Assembly (NCBI GenBank): GCA_016785225.1
Contig: JAFBJZ010000781.1
Span: forward strand, 2,728,001 to 2,792,000
DNA length: 64,000 nucleotides
Source of the DNA: Psettodes erumei
Lineage: Eukaryota > Chordata > Actinopteri > Pleuronectiformes > Psettodidae
Direction: 5' to 3'
Shown: positions 49,210 through 60,500 of the stretch, piece by piece
Position numbering within the stretch: the stretch's first letter is position 1
Layout of the letters: each line of letters begins with the position of its first letter
The notes under the pieces: generated by a model
The model's input: the letters and a program-made list of their open reading frames with translations, nothing else
Told to the model about the DNA's origin: nothing
Database searches by the model: none
Translations under genes and position numbers: made by a program

Positions 49210-52200
49210 ACATCTGGGCCAAACATGGTTTGCCTTTTCATGAGAAAACAGCAGGACAACCACAACATCATCATTACTCCTGCTTCTCTAAGCAAGCACC
49301 AAAGAGAAGAAAAACAGCATTGTTACTGAGGCTATGAAGGGAGGGGAAGAGGCATGAGTTAAGTCACAACACAGTTTCAATTAAAAGTGAAAAAAAAACA
49401 GCAGAAGACATTTATGGCAGTCTCAAATCCCATTGCAACAACAAAACAAGAGATTGGGGGGGTATGTATGTACATTGTGGGCTATATAATGCCAGCATTA
49501 GTGAGATGGGGAAAATCACCTCTTTCATCTTCAAAGAGCGGACTGAGTGCTGTATATAATTCCTACCATGTCAGGAATGAACAGCGGACCGAATAACAGC
49601 ATGTGCGTCCTTTAAACAGTCTGTACTAATCTGAGACTTTGCTGTAAATACCAGCGCTTTGATTTCTAATGTACAGGATGGGGATAATCTTGGAGCGGGG
49701 CCCTAATGGTACCACAGGCTCTCAATCAGGGGTCATGACATGATGGATTAGATCTATTAGACTAATGCCAAAACGCTATGAACGGGCTCCCTGTCAGAAT
49801 GGACTGTCGGGGATTGCTGTGCATTTGAAATGATGGATGAATGGTTACAACCTCTTTTCTCTGAACTGTGGGTTTGTGTCCCCCCCCCCGAAAAAAAGGC
49901 TTAATGGCAGTCAAAGCACGGAAGCAATTACAAATATTATCAAAACAGTTTTGCGGTGATGTCATCCCCCCGATGAAGTTACTTGACCAATGGTGAATTT
50001 GTCATTGGCAAGTATGGTTGCTGTTAAGCTGGGCGCGCACACACACACAAACACGATGCAAGGAACTTGCACACAAATATACAAGTCTGCAGAAACACAC
50101 ACTCACACAGATCTGTTTGATGGCGCCTTTGTTGCGCTTTGGTAACAGGCAAATGAAAACATTCGAAACCATTTAAAACACACTGAAGAGCCTGTCTTCA
50201 GGCAATTCCCCTTTTTGATCTTCAGCAAACTCTGAACAGAAAAAAAAAAATCTATAAATGAAATTTGGGAACATTTGCTGGTTTGGCAGACATGCCATGA
50301 GTCAGACAAGGGCCTCTGTGTAAAGTGATGCATGTTGTGGATGTACATTTGTACGGCGCCAATTCACAACATACATTACATACAAGGCAATTATTCCACT
50401 GCAGATGGAGACGTAGCGGAGGATGAAAATTATGTGCTTGGTCAAGTTTGACCAACTTGAGCAGCAAGTAGCATGTATCTGGATGAACTCATGTGTGTGT
50501 TTTTGTGCGTGTGTGTGTGTGTGCGTGTGTGTAATGGGAGGTGGCAGCCAGCGGCCAAATCTGCCCAGCGTTTGTCCTTGTTACAGCGGAGCAGATGTGA
50601 TGCTCCCAGCTTGTCGGGAGTTCTCAGACATTAGCAGCAGGACCGTATGCAGTGATCAAAGAGCAAATTTCAAACCGAATCAGTGCCATATTTTTTGAAG
50701 GGAGGGGTTCCTACAGCTACGGGACATATTAAGTGAATTTTGAGGTAAAGGAAAAAAAGGGAGGACTCGCTTTAAGAGATCGGGAGGGGTGACAGGTGGG
50801 TGGTAAGTTATGGGAGGTTTTTTTTCTTTACTTATCCTCACATTTCTGGCTTGGGTACGCACCATGGGGGGTGCGGTGGGCGGGGTGAGCATGGCGGCCG
50901 GGGGCAGACTGGCAGGGAAGGGCGTGAAGGTGTGCTGGTGGGTGTGTTGGTGCTGGTGCATGTGCTGGTGTTGGTGAAACTCGGCCCTCAGGAGCGACAC
51001 GGGGGCCAGCGGCGAGGCGGACGGCCCCCGGCCCCGCTCTGAACTCTGAACCAGGAAGCGGTTGTTCAGCTCCTGCCTCAGTAGGTCATGCTCTGCAAGA
51101 AAGGAGAGCGAAGAAAACCAAAAAAAACCAAAACCAAAAAAAAAAAAAAACAGAAAAAAAAGGGGTGGGGGAGGGAAGTGGGGGACACAAGAAAAAAAAG
51201 GCACGGGCGCCCAGTCAGTCTTCACAACAAGGGTAGAAGAGAAGAAAGAAAATAGTCACCTGGCATTCTCTGTTTCTCCAGCTCATGCTGTGAGGGTTTT
51301 CTACGTGGGGACTCATTGGTGGTGGTAAGAGAGTTGCCTGTGACAATGTGCCAATCAGAATCCCCGAATGAGGCTGGCAATACATGATTGGTTGGTTGAA
51401 TGATATCAACAGGCTGGTATCTAAAGACAAGAGAGAACCAAGAGTCATCCCAGCAGAAAACACACACACTCTTGCCCTCTATTAGAAAGTCAGTGCATAA
51501 CTGGCATATTTATCAGACGGATATTTTGGAGACACCCATCATCGCTGGAGACATTTGTTTCCTTCTACTGCAGTACGAAATTGCTTGTTTTGATGAAACC
51601 GCTGAGCATATTATCAAATTGTTACAATTCACATATTGTTGGCAAGAGAGAACATAATTCCGGTTGTTGAGGCTGCGTCAGATTGCTGACTGAGTGCACA
51701 ATTTTTCAGCGGGCGAAAATGCTGCTTTCAGTGCACTCAAGATGTCTCCAGCTGTGATGACTGTCCAGTTGTTAGCTGACATTTTCCAGTGAGGCATCCA
51801 AGCCCTCATACAGTGACCTCATCACCCTGATAAATCTTCCAAGCTACGATAAATTCACTCTGTCTTAGAAACTGATGCACGATATTCTCCACCGTTGAAA
51901 AGTAAGACCCAATATTAAAGCGTTCGACTTGTGCTTTTTTACATTTACATTTCACATCAGACTTATTTCCATTCTGTGCTGCAGTAGGGTGGTTGTGAGG
52001 TAACTGGTTATTTGAGGTACCGTGCCTGTAGCTGCTGCACTAAGTGGACCGCATTCCTAATATTAATTGCCAGAACACTGATGGAATATGCTGACTTTTT
52101 AGGAAAGTGCTCTTTAAAATAAATGTGTTATTACTAGCTGGTATCTCATGTGATCCATACACTGCTTTTGAGAGAGATGCAAAATTATAATTTGCTATTC

Positions 52201-55200
52201 ACAATACATGGGCACTGGCTGGCTATTCAAAAGCGATTTTAAAAAAATGGGATCTGGGAAGAAGACTAGAACAGATATTTTCATCGCAAGCCAAAGCCCT
52301 TATTTACCTTCTCTTTACAAAATAAAGCGTATCGGTTTATCAGCCTTTTGTGTTCCATGTCTCAAATCAGTAAAGGAGGAAATAAACATGCATACATTCA
52401 CCACTTACTGCAAATGATTGCATGCATCATTGGAAAATTATACGCTTGTGTATACTGCACTGTGCAGTATCAAAGGGTAAATAAGTAAAAAATGTAATAA
52501 ATGAGCACTTACCAGATCAGCAAATCATATATGAACATGACTAATTTCAACACCATATAACACATATTGGACTAAACTAACTAAATAAATAATTGTTCCA
52601 GGATGAAGACTTGGTCTGGAGTTAGTGAACCTTTGTACTGTAGCACACAGATGTAATTTTTACATTACATTGTGTAAGATACATGTCACTATACAAACTG
52701 CAAAGCATGTATGCAGAGTATATATGATTACTATTACACATTAGTATTAAATATGGTGCTGAATGTGTTACGTAAAAGCACCCTGATACAGAAATGTGTA
52801 TCACTAACACTACTACTGTTGGTGTTATTAAAAATAATGGCGCAGTATAATAGGACCGAAGGTGAAGGACTGTGTCGGTCTTTTTACTGCTACCATGTAC
52901 CACAGGAGTTTGTGTCTGCATTGGTAAGCTGCCATCCAGCATGTGAGGTGCGCGGCTTTACCTGGGTAGGGGGTGCCGGCGGGGTGCCCGGGCACCACTA
53001 AACTGTTGGTCGGTAAGGTCGGTGGTGGAGGCAGTGTGGCTGGGGTTGCAAACATGGCCGGATGGCGATGGGCCGGGCTCCGTAGGGAGGAATAATGCGA
53101 GGTAGAGAGATTGGCTATGGACAGAGGCAAGGCGGGGGCCGAAGATGGGAGCCCGCTGAGGTGGTGGTGAGGGGAGGGGGGCAGGTGTTGTTTGGGAAGA
53201 CCCACTGGACTGCCGCTGTGGCTGAAGTTTTAGTTGGAGACAAAACAAAACAAGAAAACAGATGCAATTATCGCTTACTGTATTTTATTCATTTAGTCAG
53301 TGCTCAGTAAGAACGCAGTGGTACAATACAGATGGCCAAAGTACCACTAGCTTTTGCAGCCTCCATTTGTTGTATGGATTCAGCAGTTCTGTATTAAGTC
53401 AGCTTTACTGATATGGTTGACACTTTGCTTTGACAACATAAGAATGATTTTCCAATAAAGCTTCTTACACTGAAGTCAGAGAGAAGGTGAGGGCAGATTC
53501 TGAGAAAATGAGATGAAACGGGAACGGCTGAATGTGCTGTACGTACTGTGCTGCTCAATGAAATGCAGTAAATCTGACAGCTGGTTATTGCAAGTTTGTG
53601 TTGCGGAAAATCAATATCTGCTTGAAAACAGTCAATATTGTGTAGAATATAAATTGTACAGTATCTTGTCGCATGGGACCACATTATATTAATTTGGAAA
53701 TTGCAGCAGTTTATTTTATTGCTGTCTCCACCCGACTGGCAAGGACACATTAAAGGAAAGCAGTGGTGGCTCCAATCTAATTCCCTGATCTGGTACGTAA
53801 GGGGAAACAGAGACAGTGAAGACAGCTCCCCGGAGGCTGGGTTTCTGTTCCCTTCCCACTGAAATCTCTCGTGGTCGTACGCAAACATATGTACCTCAGC
53901 TGGTCAGCTGAGGTCGAAACACTGCTGAATCTACGACTAATCTAACATCAGCGTGGCACAGTTCCAGCATGGTTACAGTAAGTAGTGTGTGTGTTTTCGT
54001 TGGCCGTTGTCCACTCCTAATTCAGCCATTTCTAATTTGTTTAGAAAACAAACGCCTCCCGTCTTGTGCTTGTTTGCCCCAGCACCTGAATACGTGCATG
54101 TAACAACCTACCTGATGTCGTGGAGGCTGTTGTACTGCAGCGGGTGATGCACCTGGTGGCTGATTATTGGCCGCGCGTGGTGCTGTGGCGGCGAAAAATG
54201 CGGGGCTCCTGGTGCGGGTGCGGGTGAGGAGGGTGGGGCTGGGGGTGGGGTGGTGCCTTCAGCAGGGGAGGGGTAGGGGCAGGGGGCGGAGGCTGCTGCT
54301 CCTTCTTGACACTGAGAGGAGGCGGGCTGGGGAGGTGCGACCTGGGAGGCTCTGAAGGGGCCGCGGCTGCGGCGGGGGCAGGGGAGCCCGTGGGCGCCGA
54401 CGCCGGGGTGGGGCTGGGCACGGGAGGCGCGAAGGGCACCTCGGTGTTGCTCTGCTCCTGGCTGCGCTGGAGCCCCGATACTTTGGCTGAGCTACAGGTC
54501 TTGGACTCGGGACTCTCATTCGTTGGCACACCTGAGGAGCAAAGAAAACGGCAAAATGTAGATAAAAGAAGAAAATTTGTGAAGCCCCGACGGAAAAAGT
54601 TCCTCTGCATTGGCCGTCTCAGATGTCATTTCTTGGTTTGACTCCAAAACACCTGATGGCCTGAGCCACAACATTAAAACAAGTAAAACTGTGGTTGACT
54701 GTTGTCCATGATCGATCCTCAGTAAGACTTGGCTCCCTGTCCTCTTTTATAACGTTATCCACATGTCGCCTGCCCAAGGTTCCTCTTGTTTCCCTCTCCC
54801 TAGGTTCCATTAAGTGTTTAATCAGGTCATTTTCATGCTTGACTATAATCAGATGATCCAATTTCTACTCGCGATCCAGTCAGTATGAATAAATCACAGC
54901 TAATTAAAGTTAAATGTCGGCCCCTATTCAGGGCTTTGCTGAGCACACAATCTGGCATGAAATAATTATGTTTCAATTGTGCTGTGAAGAGAGATCATGG
55001 CCCCTTATCTCGGCCACTGTGCTTTTCTATCCTCCCTTCCCGATCTTTCAGGGGATTTGGGAAACCGCAGCAGAGCACTCTGAACTCGGCCACTTTGTCT
55101 TTCCTTTCATCAGGGCTCCTTTCAACCAACAAGAAGCTTTTATGATCAGCATTCCACCGAACAACGACTTCTCATACTTAGACTGTTGCAATTTAATGAC

Positions 55201-57509
55201 CGTAATTATATGCTGTTGTAGCAGCCGGGCGAAAGTGGCAGAAAATGCAGCATCTCGACACCTTTCACATGCAAAGAACCTACAAGCACTTGTGAAACTT
55301 AATGAAGAAGAAAGATACTGTTCTTCTACTTCTCTCAGAGTTGAAAGAAAAGCAAAATGGGCGACAGAGATATAGTTTGAGGACACGGGAGCGCCACAAC
55401 CGCAGTAGAGGGAAACGCCACTATAGCGCCTGAACTTATCAAAGCCGCCAGTGGTGGAGCTCGTTTAAAGCACAGAAACATAAAATGCGTAGAGAAATCT
55501 GATTAACCCCCCCGCCAAAACGTTCACACATGGATAAAGACAGAGGAAGAGAGAAGACAGCTTGGTGCAGATGGGGCTCTTAGGCGGCTTTAATCTGCAG
55601 CTAAGATGCAGCATTATTCAGTCAGAAGGCTTACTAGCGCCGCAATTAAAAAAGCTCCACGGGCACTCTCAACGGTAACAAAAAAATGAGCGGAGCCGGG
55701 AGCCGCTGTCAAGCCAGTGAGAACTCGATATGCAGCCTACTAATGGAATATCCAGTCCCTATTAACAGCCTGCTTAATCTTTCAAGGATCCTAACACACA
55801 TAAAAAGAGCAAACAAATACCGAAACCAATAAAAAGGCAGGGCAGAGCTTTTATTTTTTTTATGTCTTATTTGTTGAGGTCCCCCTCCCTTGCACCTCGC
55901 ATTTTATGGGGCTACTGGGGCTGGCTAAGGTGTCACGATTTTCAAATCAATTCGGGGGCCTGGGTGTACACAGACCTGCACATTTAAAGAGGTCTGGGAT
56001 TTGGATAAAACCGTCAGCCTCCCTTCCTGCGAGCGAAAGAGAAAGAAGAGGGACTGAAGGCTCCGACAGACAAACGGAGGCGAAGAAGCAAATATCCACA
56101 GTCGAAATGTCGCCGTTGGGTGATGTTGCCGTGGTAACCTGTTCTCCTCGACACAATGCGAGCCGAGTGATATGGAATTAAGTCTCACTACGACCACAAG
56201 GAGATAGAGTGGGGCTTACTAATACTAATGCTGGGAAGCCAGGGCCACAGCGAGCGCCGGGTTATCTTAATGATGATTCTAATGGGCTCTAATGGAAGCA
56301 GGGAGGTATCAGCTCAGACCAACCCTCATTAAAATCACTCTGCCAGCTAAACACACACACACACACACACACTGATGCACACAACTGAAGTTGGACACAA
56401 AAAATAAAGTTTTCATTCTGAGCACATTGCACACACAAATATAGCCTAGTCACAGCATCTTCATTTCAGTGAAGGGCAGCACAAAGCGAGATAAATCGGA
56501 CCAAATTTGCCAGAGAAATCTGAAGGGTATATACTGATACTGCAATTTTGCATACACCTTCGCTTGAAAACTGATGGCAACATGTTAGGATATACATCCA
56601 GAGTTATTGTGTGATATCTCGTCAAACTGTTAAGTAGACAACAAACGACGGCAGAAATTATTTTTCTCCGTTACCGTTCTCTTCGCTGTTTTTCTGCGGA
56701 ACAGCAGCAGCAGCCGTTCTGAGTGTGAACTAACATGCAGTGATAACAAGATGACAGGAATACCTCTCTGACACACGTCACCTAAGGGCTGTGCATGTTG
56801 CAAAATCATCGCTGTTTTTCAAAAGACATCCTCCCCTTGCTGCAAAGACACACACAACTGTCAACTGGAGTTTCAAGCGTTTCAGTAAAGTGACAAAATC
56901 GGCACTGTTTTGTTCTCCTTTTCCTCGGGACACAGAACACGCTTTTCCCGCCAATCGCACACTGAGGAAAACAGCAGGCAAGCCACAGGCAGTCATGTGA
57001 AACAAATACCATACGAGTGTCTGCACAAAAAAAACACGCTGTCCTGAAGCCCTGCCCCACCAACCTGAGCAGATGGCGTGAATGAGTCAGGAAGGTTGGA
57101 GGGCAGCTCGGCGGTGGGGGGTGGCATCCCCAGTCCCACCTCTACCGTTAGCTGGGTTAGTGCACTGGGGGGACAGGGACATTCCCTAGGGAGGTGTTGG
57201 CAGGTCTGCTCACCAGATGACATCTCGTCCCATATTGATCTTTTTATAGTTACTCCTGTGGCCCTGCTTACTCAGGGGAATTGGGCCCTGCCCTGCGTGC
57301 ACGTGTCGTGGGTTTGCGGTGATATAGGGCTGGGGGTTGGACGTGTGAAGAAAGGAGGGACACGGGGACGGAGACGGCAGACGGACAACAGGCCGCCGGG
57401 GTTCGCTGGTGGTGACTGATGTGTCCAGCGGGGAATCTGGGGTGAACGCAGAGTCGCTACACAGCTGTTCCTGCCTCCGATATCCTTCACTTGTGACCCC
57501 GTTTTGTCC
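39270..57509 (-). CDS. fbrsl1: Fbrsl1 (fibrosin-like 1, AUTS2 family), 3' fifteen exons; 5' end outside window
   Basis: Fifteen exons encode about 1,167 residues of an AUTS2-family nuclear protein. In order: Ser/Pro-rich segments, an SPPQHHARPIISHQ and PLQYNSLHDI stretch, a GLPKQHLPPSPHHHLSGLPS segment, the His-X repeat (HQHQHMHQHQHTHQHT), FDKYTPKLDNPF, GAVPHTLLQKDPR, GKWCAVHVQIAWQIYHHQQK, SGFLPPSHLADPFSR, an Arg/Glu run and a carboxy end with TPPTAALSAPPPL and SPRRTTPL. Known of the family: AUTS2 and FBRSL1 join non-canonical PRC1 (PCGF3/5) and the AUTS2 His-X region is linked to p300 recruitment and transcriptional activation. Linkage to chfr, as in human, favours fbrsl1 over auts2. Anomalies: an apparent one-base frame break at 54112-54531 and a 49-nt intron. 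The amino-terminal exons lie beyond 64 kb. Confidence 0.88.
40576..40687 (-). other. fbrsl1: Short fbrsl1 intron
   Basis: A 112-nt GT-AG intron between the Arg-Glu exon and the terminal exon. Confidence 0.9.
40688..40958 (-). CDS. fbrsl1: fbrsl1 exon with Arg-Glu repeat
   Basis: 271 nt, phase 1 to 2. It encodes PHQDTWNRLRRTPPSFPTPP, then an ER/EK dipeptide run encoded by a CT/GA microsatellite (about 40732-40795), a feature shared with AUTS2. Confidence 0.93.
40732..40795. repeat. fbrsl1: Coding CT/GA microsatellite in fbrsl1
   Basis: Interrupted (CT)n on the plus strand encodes the Arg-Glu dipeptide run of fbrsl1 on the minus strand, so hexanucleotide length changes would alter protein length in frame. 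Confidence 0.9.
41751..41834 (-). CDS. fbrsl1: fbrsl1 exon (DPFSR...FGGLGNPSLG)
   Basis: 84 nt, phase 1 to 1, encoding DPFSRSSSFGGLSNLSSSAF and GGLGNPSLG. Confidence 0.93.
43099..43176 (-). CDS. fbrsl1: fbrsl1 exon (SGFLPPSHLA)
   Basis: 78 nt, phase 1 to 1, encoding HPAPSPYGPAPHPSGFLPPS and HLA. Confidence 0.93.
43935..44067 (-). CDS. fbrsl1: fbrsl1 exon (DPHKLDMNGKLDLFSRP)
   Basis: 133 nt, phase 0 to 1, encoding QLDPHKLDMNGKLDLFSRPP and then IPYPHDLARPLFSS. Confidence 0.94.
44792..44863 (-). CDS. fbrsl1: fbrsl1 exon (GKWCAVHVQIAWQIYHHQQK)
   Basis: 72 nt, phase 0 to 0. It encodes the only clearly helical, hydrophobic conserved block of the protein, nearly identical to AUTS2. Confidence 0.96.
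45162..45191 (-). CDS. fbrsl1: fbrsl1 30-nt microexon
   Basis: The acceptor CATACAG and donor GTAAGT bound ten codons, ITDPFRTSVR, aligned with the LTDPFR segment of AUTS2. In phase with both neighbours, so it could be skipped without breaking the frame. Confidence 0.88.
45400..45471 (-). CDS. fbrsl1: fbrsl1 exon (RPGAVPHTLLQKDPR)
   Basis: 72 nt, phase 0 to 0, encoding ASNPMDVAARPGAVPHTLLQ and KDPR, one of the most conserved AUTS2-family stretches. Confidence 0.95.
47105..47200 (-). CDS. fbrsl1: fbrsl1 exon (LLPHSGPF segment)
   Basis: 96 nt, phase 0 to 0, encoding PTMPGMPPLLPHSGPFSSLQ and GAFQPK. Confidence 0.93.
47355..47405 (-). CDS. fbrsl1: fbrsl1 exon (FDKY segment)
   Basis: 51 nt, phase 0 to 0, encoding FDKYTPKLDNPFIRHSN, matching the AUTS2 family. 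Confidence 0.93.
48540..48568. repeat. (GT)n microsatellite
   Basis: GT run in an fbrsl1 intron. Confidence 0.95.
49161..49206. repeat. (GA)n microsatellite
   Basis: A nearly pure GA run of about 45 bp in an fbrsl1 intron. Confidence 0.95.
50503..50532. repeat. (GT)n microsatellite
   Basis: A GT run with GC interruptions in an fbrsl1 intron. Confidence 0.9.
50863..51092 (-). CDS. fbrsl1: fbrsl1 exon with His-X repeat
   Basis: 230 nt, phase 1 to 0. It encodes EHDLLRQELNNRFL and then the alternating His repeat (about 50930-50976) and HTFTPFPASLPP. The repeat is a hallmark of AUTS2 and FBRSL1. Confidence 0.94.
52962..53221 (-). CDS. fbrsl1: fbrsl1 exon (SPHHH/ANLSTSHYSSL segment)
   Basis: 260 nt, phase 2 to 1. 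It encodes LPKQHLPPSPHHHLSGLPSS, then IANLSTSHYSSLRSPAHRHP and a PGHP end, closely matching AUTS2-family sequence. Confidence 0.92.
54112..54531 (-). CDS. fbrsl1: fbrsl1 proline-rich exon with apparent frame break
   Basis: The acceptor TCCTCAG and donor GTAGGT bound 420 nt. The first part reads VPTNESPESKTCSSAK through LSVKKEQQPPPPAP; the last part must be read one frame over to give FSPPQHHARPIISHQ and PLQYNSLHDI, the conserved AUTS2-family end. Frame from 5' leads to TAA near 54166. The exon is one base short of (or two over) the expected phase, and there is no GT in the C-rich stretch to allow an intron. Confidence 0.75.
54532..57060 (-). other. fbrsl1: fbrsl1 intron
   Basis: A 2.5-kb intron with a CA microsatellite at 56350-56372. 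Open frames within it lack splice sites that fit the phase of the flanking exons. Confidence 0.55.
56350..56372. repeat. (CA)n microsatellite
   Basis: An uninterrupted CA run. Confidence 0.95.
57061..57164 (-). CDS. fbrsl1: fbrsl1 exon (probable), after a 49-nt intron
   Basis: The acceptor CCCCCCAG and donor GTGGGG bound 104 nt, phase 2 to 1, fitting both neighbours. It encodes LTQLTVEVGLGMPPPTAELP followed by NLPDSFTPSAQV. Confidence 0.45.
57214..57509 (-). CDS. fbrsl1: fbrsl1 exon (probable), Ser/Pro-rich
   Basis: The acceptor TTCCACAG and donor GTGAGC bound 296 nt, phase 0 to 2. It encodes CSDSAFTPDSPLDTSVTTS, then proline/serine-rich sequence and a YKKINMGRDVI end. The frame is open with strong G/C third positions. 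Assignment rests on position, strand and phase. Confidence 0.55.
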
Positions 57510-60500
57510 CTGTGGAACATCTGGAGAGCTGGCACACACCTGGACCTCTGTGGCCTTTATGAAGCCAGATGGCCCAGCTTGGAATGGCTCGGTACAGTCT
57601 GGAATGGCTTGGCCCTGAGCTGGACTAGTATTGTCATCATCCAGGAGACCTCAGTAAAGGATAAATTGGCTTCTTGCTATGACCAGCATGTCCCTCTAAA
57701 GCATGGTCTGTTGACACATGACACATGCACACAATGCAGACAGGGACAATGCTGCACACATTTGCTTGCAATTCGTTAGGGTTCGCAAAATTATAGCTTC
57801 TGAAAAAGCATTCACTTTGAAGCTTTTTTGAACTACTTTATTTTAAACACCTGGCAAAAAAGGCTGCAGCGACGTCATGCATGAGATAAGGAGAATACTG
57901 GAGAATACACTCATCCGGCCTCCAACTAAAACCCTATGCAAACGAATGCTGTGCATGCAAACCAGTGTGTTACATAAATTACCTGCTCAACGTTAACAAC
58001 GATGCCGGTATATACAACTGCCAGGAAAATACAACCTGTATGCAAAAACTCTTTTCATATTAAAAACGTGGGTATGCAAATTCTCCCCGTGAAAGGGAGG
58101 GTCGGAGGCTAAGAGAAGCTTAAGGCCACCGGGCCTTCTCATTTACTAGGCAAACACTGCGGTTCACTACCTTCATGGCTTTGCCAAAGCAAAAACAGTC
58201 AGGGCACTGATAACAAAAAAAGGACAAACAGATAGATATATAAATAAAGTGGCATATCCGCCGAAAGACGCTGGAGGATACGCGAGATATGTGAGAACGC
58301 ACGCTGCCTTGATCCGTCTCCTGCTGGCTCTGGTTGACAGAATATGCTGCTGCTCTTGACGGTTGAGCTCACAATGATTTGGTTCTTGTACCTTCTCTAG
58401 ACAAGCAATCTGCACGGAGCCAAGTCTTAGCCCGTGAGTGAGCGACTGTGGAAGATGGCTGTAACAGATACAAGCAGGAGGCAGACAACCGCAGTCTTGC
58501 CAATCAACACTCCATTGCCATGAGGTATTCGGTTTTATATATAAAAAGGAAAAAAGGCGGGGGGTGTTTACAACAAAATTATTTTGTAGGCGAGGAACAG
58601 ACGGAGTGAGCGGCGTTGAATCGTTGTGCTAATAATAAAATCATAGGAGAAATTTGCAACGGCTTGCTTTCGCTCACACTGTTTAATCTGCCTCGAGCAT
58701 CTCCATCCTGGTAACAAGGCGAGCCAAGGCGACGTTTCTGTAAATCACTCAGAGATGTTAAAGTGGGAGTGGACGAGGAAGGAGCCGGCCAAGATAGCTA
58801 AAGAGTGGGGACAGCTGGCACGTTTCAATTATTTCTCTGTCTCTTTGCTGCAGCTGACAAAAGGAGTGGATGGCAACAGAATGGGGACGGGTGTTAAGCT
58901 GTAACACGTTTACAGTCAAAGCCCCGGCATAAATTGAGAACCCAATGTTCATTTCAGAGAGCTGGCAGCTCAAGCTGCGGGATGAATCCGTTTTTTCCTC
59001 TGCATATCAGATCACGGTTCAAACTCCAGCCATATGGTGCAGGACACATATGCTGTTCACTTCTAATGGCACAGATCATTTTGGAAGCAAACGGTGGTGG
59101 TGGTGGTGGGGGTATGTATTCAAGTTAGAAGAGAAAGGGAAAGACAGAAGTGTAGATGTTGATTGTCCAAATCTGTTGATGTCATCTATGGTCCAGCGGT
59201 GTTCCAATTAGCAGTATTGAGCTTTCATTAACCCCTGGCTACATCTCCACACTCGCACTTCCCTGTTCCTCCCCACATCCCCATCGGGGCCCATCCCCCC
59301 TGCAGAGCTGATGAGCTCGTGGACAGCCATCAGTCGCAGCTTCTTATGAACACAGCCGCCTTGTCAAAGGTCAGTGCCACTGGGCTGTCCGAAATAAAAG
59401 GGCAGACATCTTTGAACTTTCCACAGAAAAGCTCAAGTCTAATGGTTCCTCTGGCATGGCCCACCCTGCCAGCCTGGAATGTGACCCCTTTCACTGTCAC
59501 TGACCCCGGCGACCCTTCTTACCCTGAGGCCGCTGTGGACAGACAGCCAACAGGCAGGGGACGGGAGGGGGCCGAATGAATCATAAGGATACACTTTTGC
59601 TGAAAAGCAGGGGAGCCTTCAGGAGCTATTTGCGCAAGGCTGCGAGCACTAGCCTTATCATTTCATTAATTAGCATGACACGCCTGCCTTATGGACTTGA
59701 ACGCCGCAGTGGCAGCTGTCTCAATTGATTACGGCGCTGGACGTGTTGCTGCAATTATCGAGACGACTGGAGACAACGCCTGCCACTTCTAATAAAGGAC
59801 TTAGCTCCTGCTTCCCACGTCACAGCGCAGTGGCGAGCGGACGGCGGCAGCCTCCCTGCGTCCCCATACCTTTAAGACCTTTTCAGAGTCTCTCCACGGG
59901 CTGCCGCGGAGCTGAATGTGGGCTGTAATTCTTGAGCGGCGTGTCAGCTTTACTTAAGCTCGCATAACGCCTGAACAGTATCACTTCGGTGCCGCACAGG
60001 AAACCATCCTCTTTCAGCCCACCAGCTGGCCGACAATCCACGGAGGATGGAAAGGAGAGGAGGTAGGAAAGAAAGAGAGATTGAGACAGAATGAGATGGT
60101 GAAACACACAAAGACAGAGGGCTTTTGCCAGGGAGCTTCAAGTCCAAGCAGAAATGGAGAGGGTGAGCGCTCAGCAATGTAAACAGAAGCACTGTTTTCC
60201 AGCCTCATTTCATGTATGAACATGCATGAAGCCCACATGCCTCTAAGTGGATATAATATTATCTTTCAGTGCCTTACTGATTACTTCTCAATGGAAGAGA
60301 AATGGTTGGGTGATAATCCTTCAACAAATCCTAAGTGGCATGACAGTGGGCTGAAAGAGCCTGCATGTTTTTCTTTACCTCCTCCTCCTCCTCCTCCATC
60401 ATCTCCATTTTCACTCCCCACTCTGAAAGCAAAGCAACAATTGGAAGCTGACAGCTCCTAACCGTTCACCATACCTCATTCACTGTTTTGACGTGTGCAG

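Larger units (their letters stand above)
47406..50862 (-). other. fbrsl1: fbrsl1 intron
   Basis: A 3.5-kb intron holding GT and GA microsatellites. No coding exon seen. Confidence 0.7.

Noticed and set aside
39270..57509. Naming the gene auts2 instead of fbrsl1
   Set aside because: The protein is very close to AUTS2, but linkage to chfr matches human FBRSL1 and the end after SPRRTTPL differs from the AUTS2 end that I remember. A phylogeny of AUTS2, FBRSL1 and FBRS sequences would settle it.
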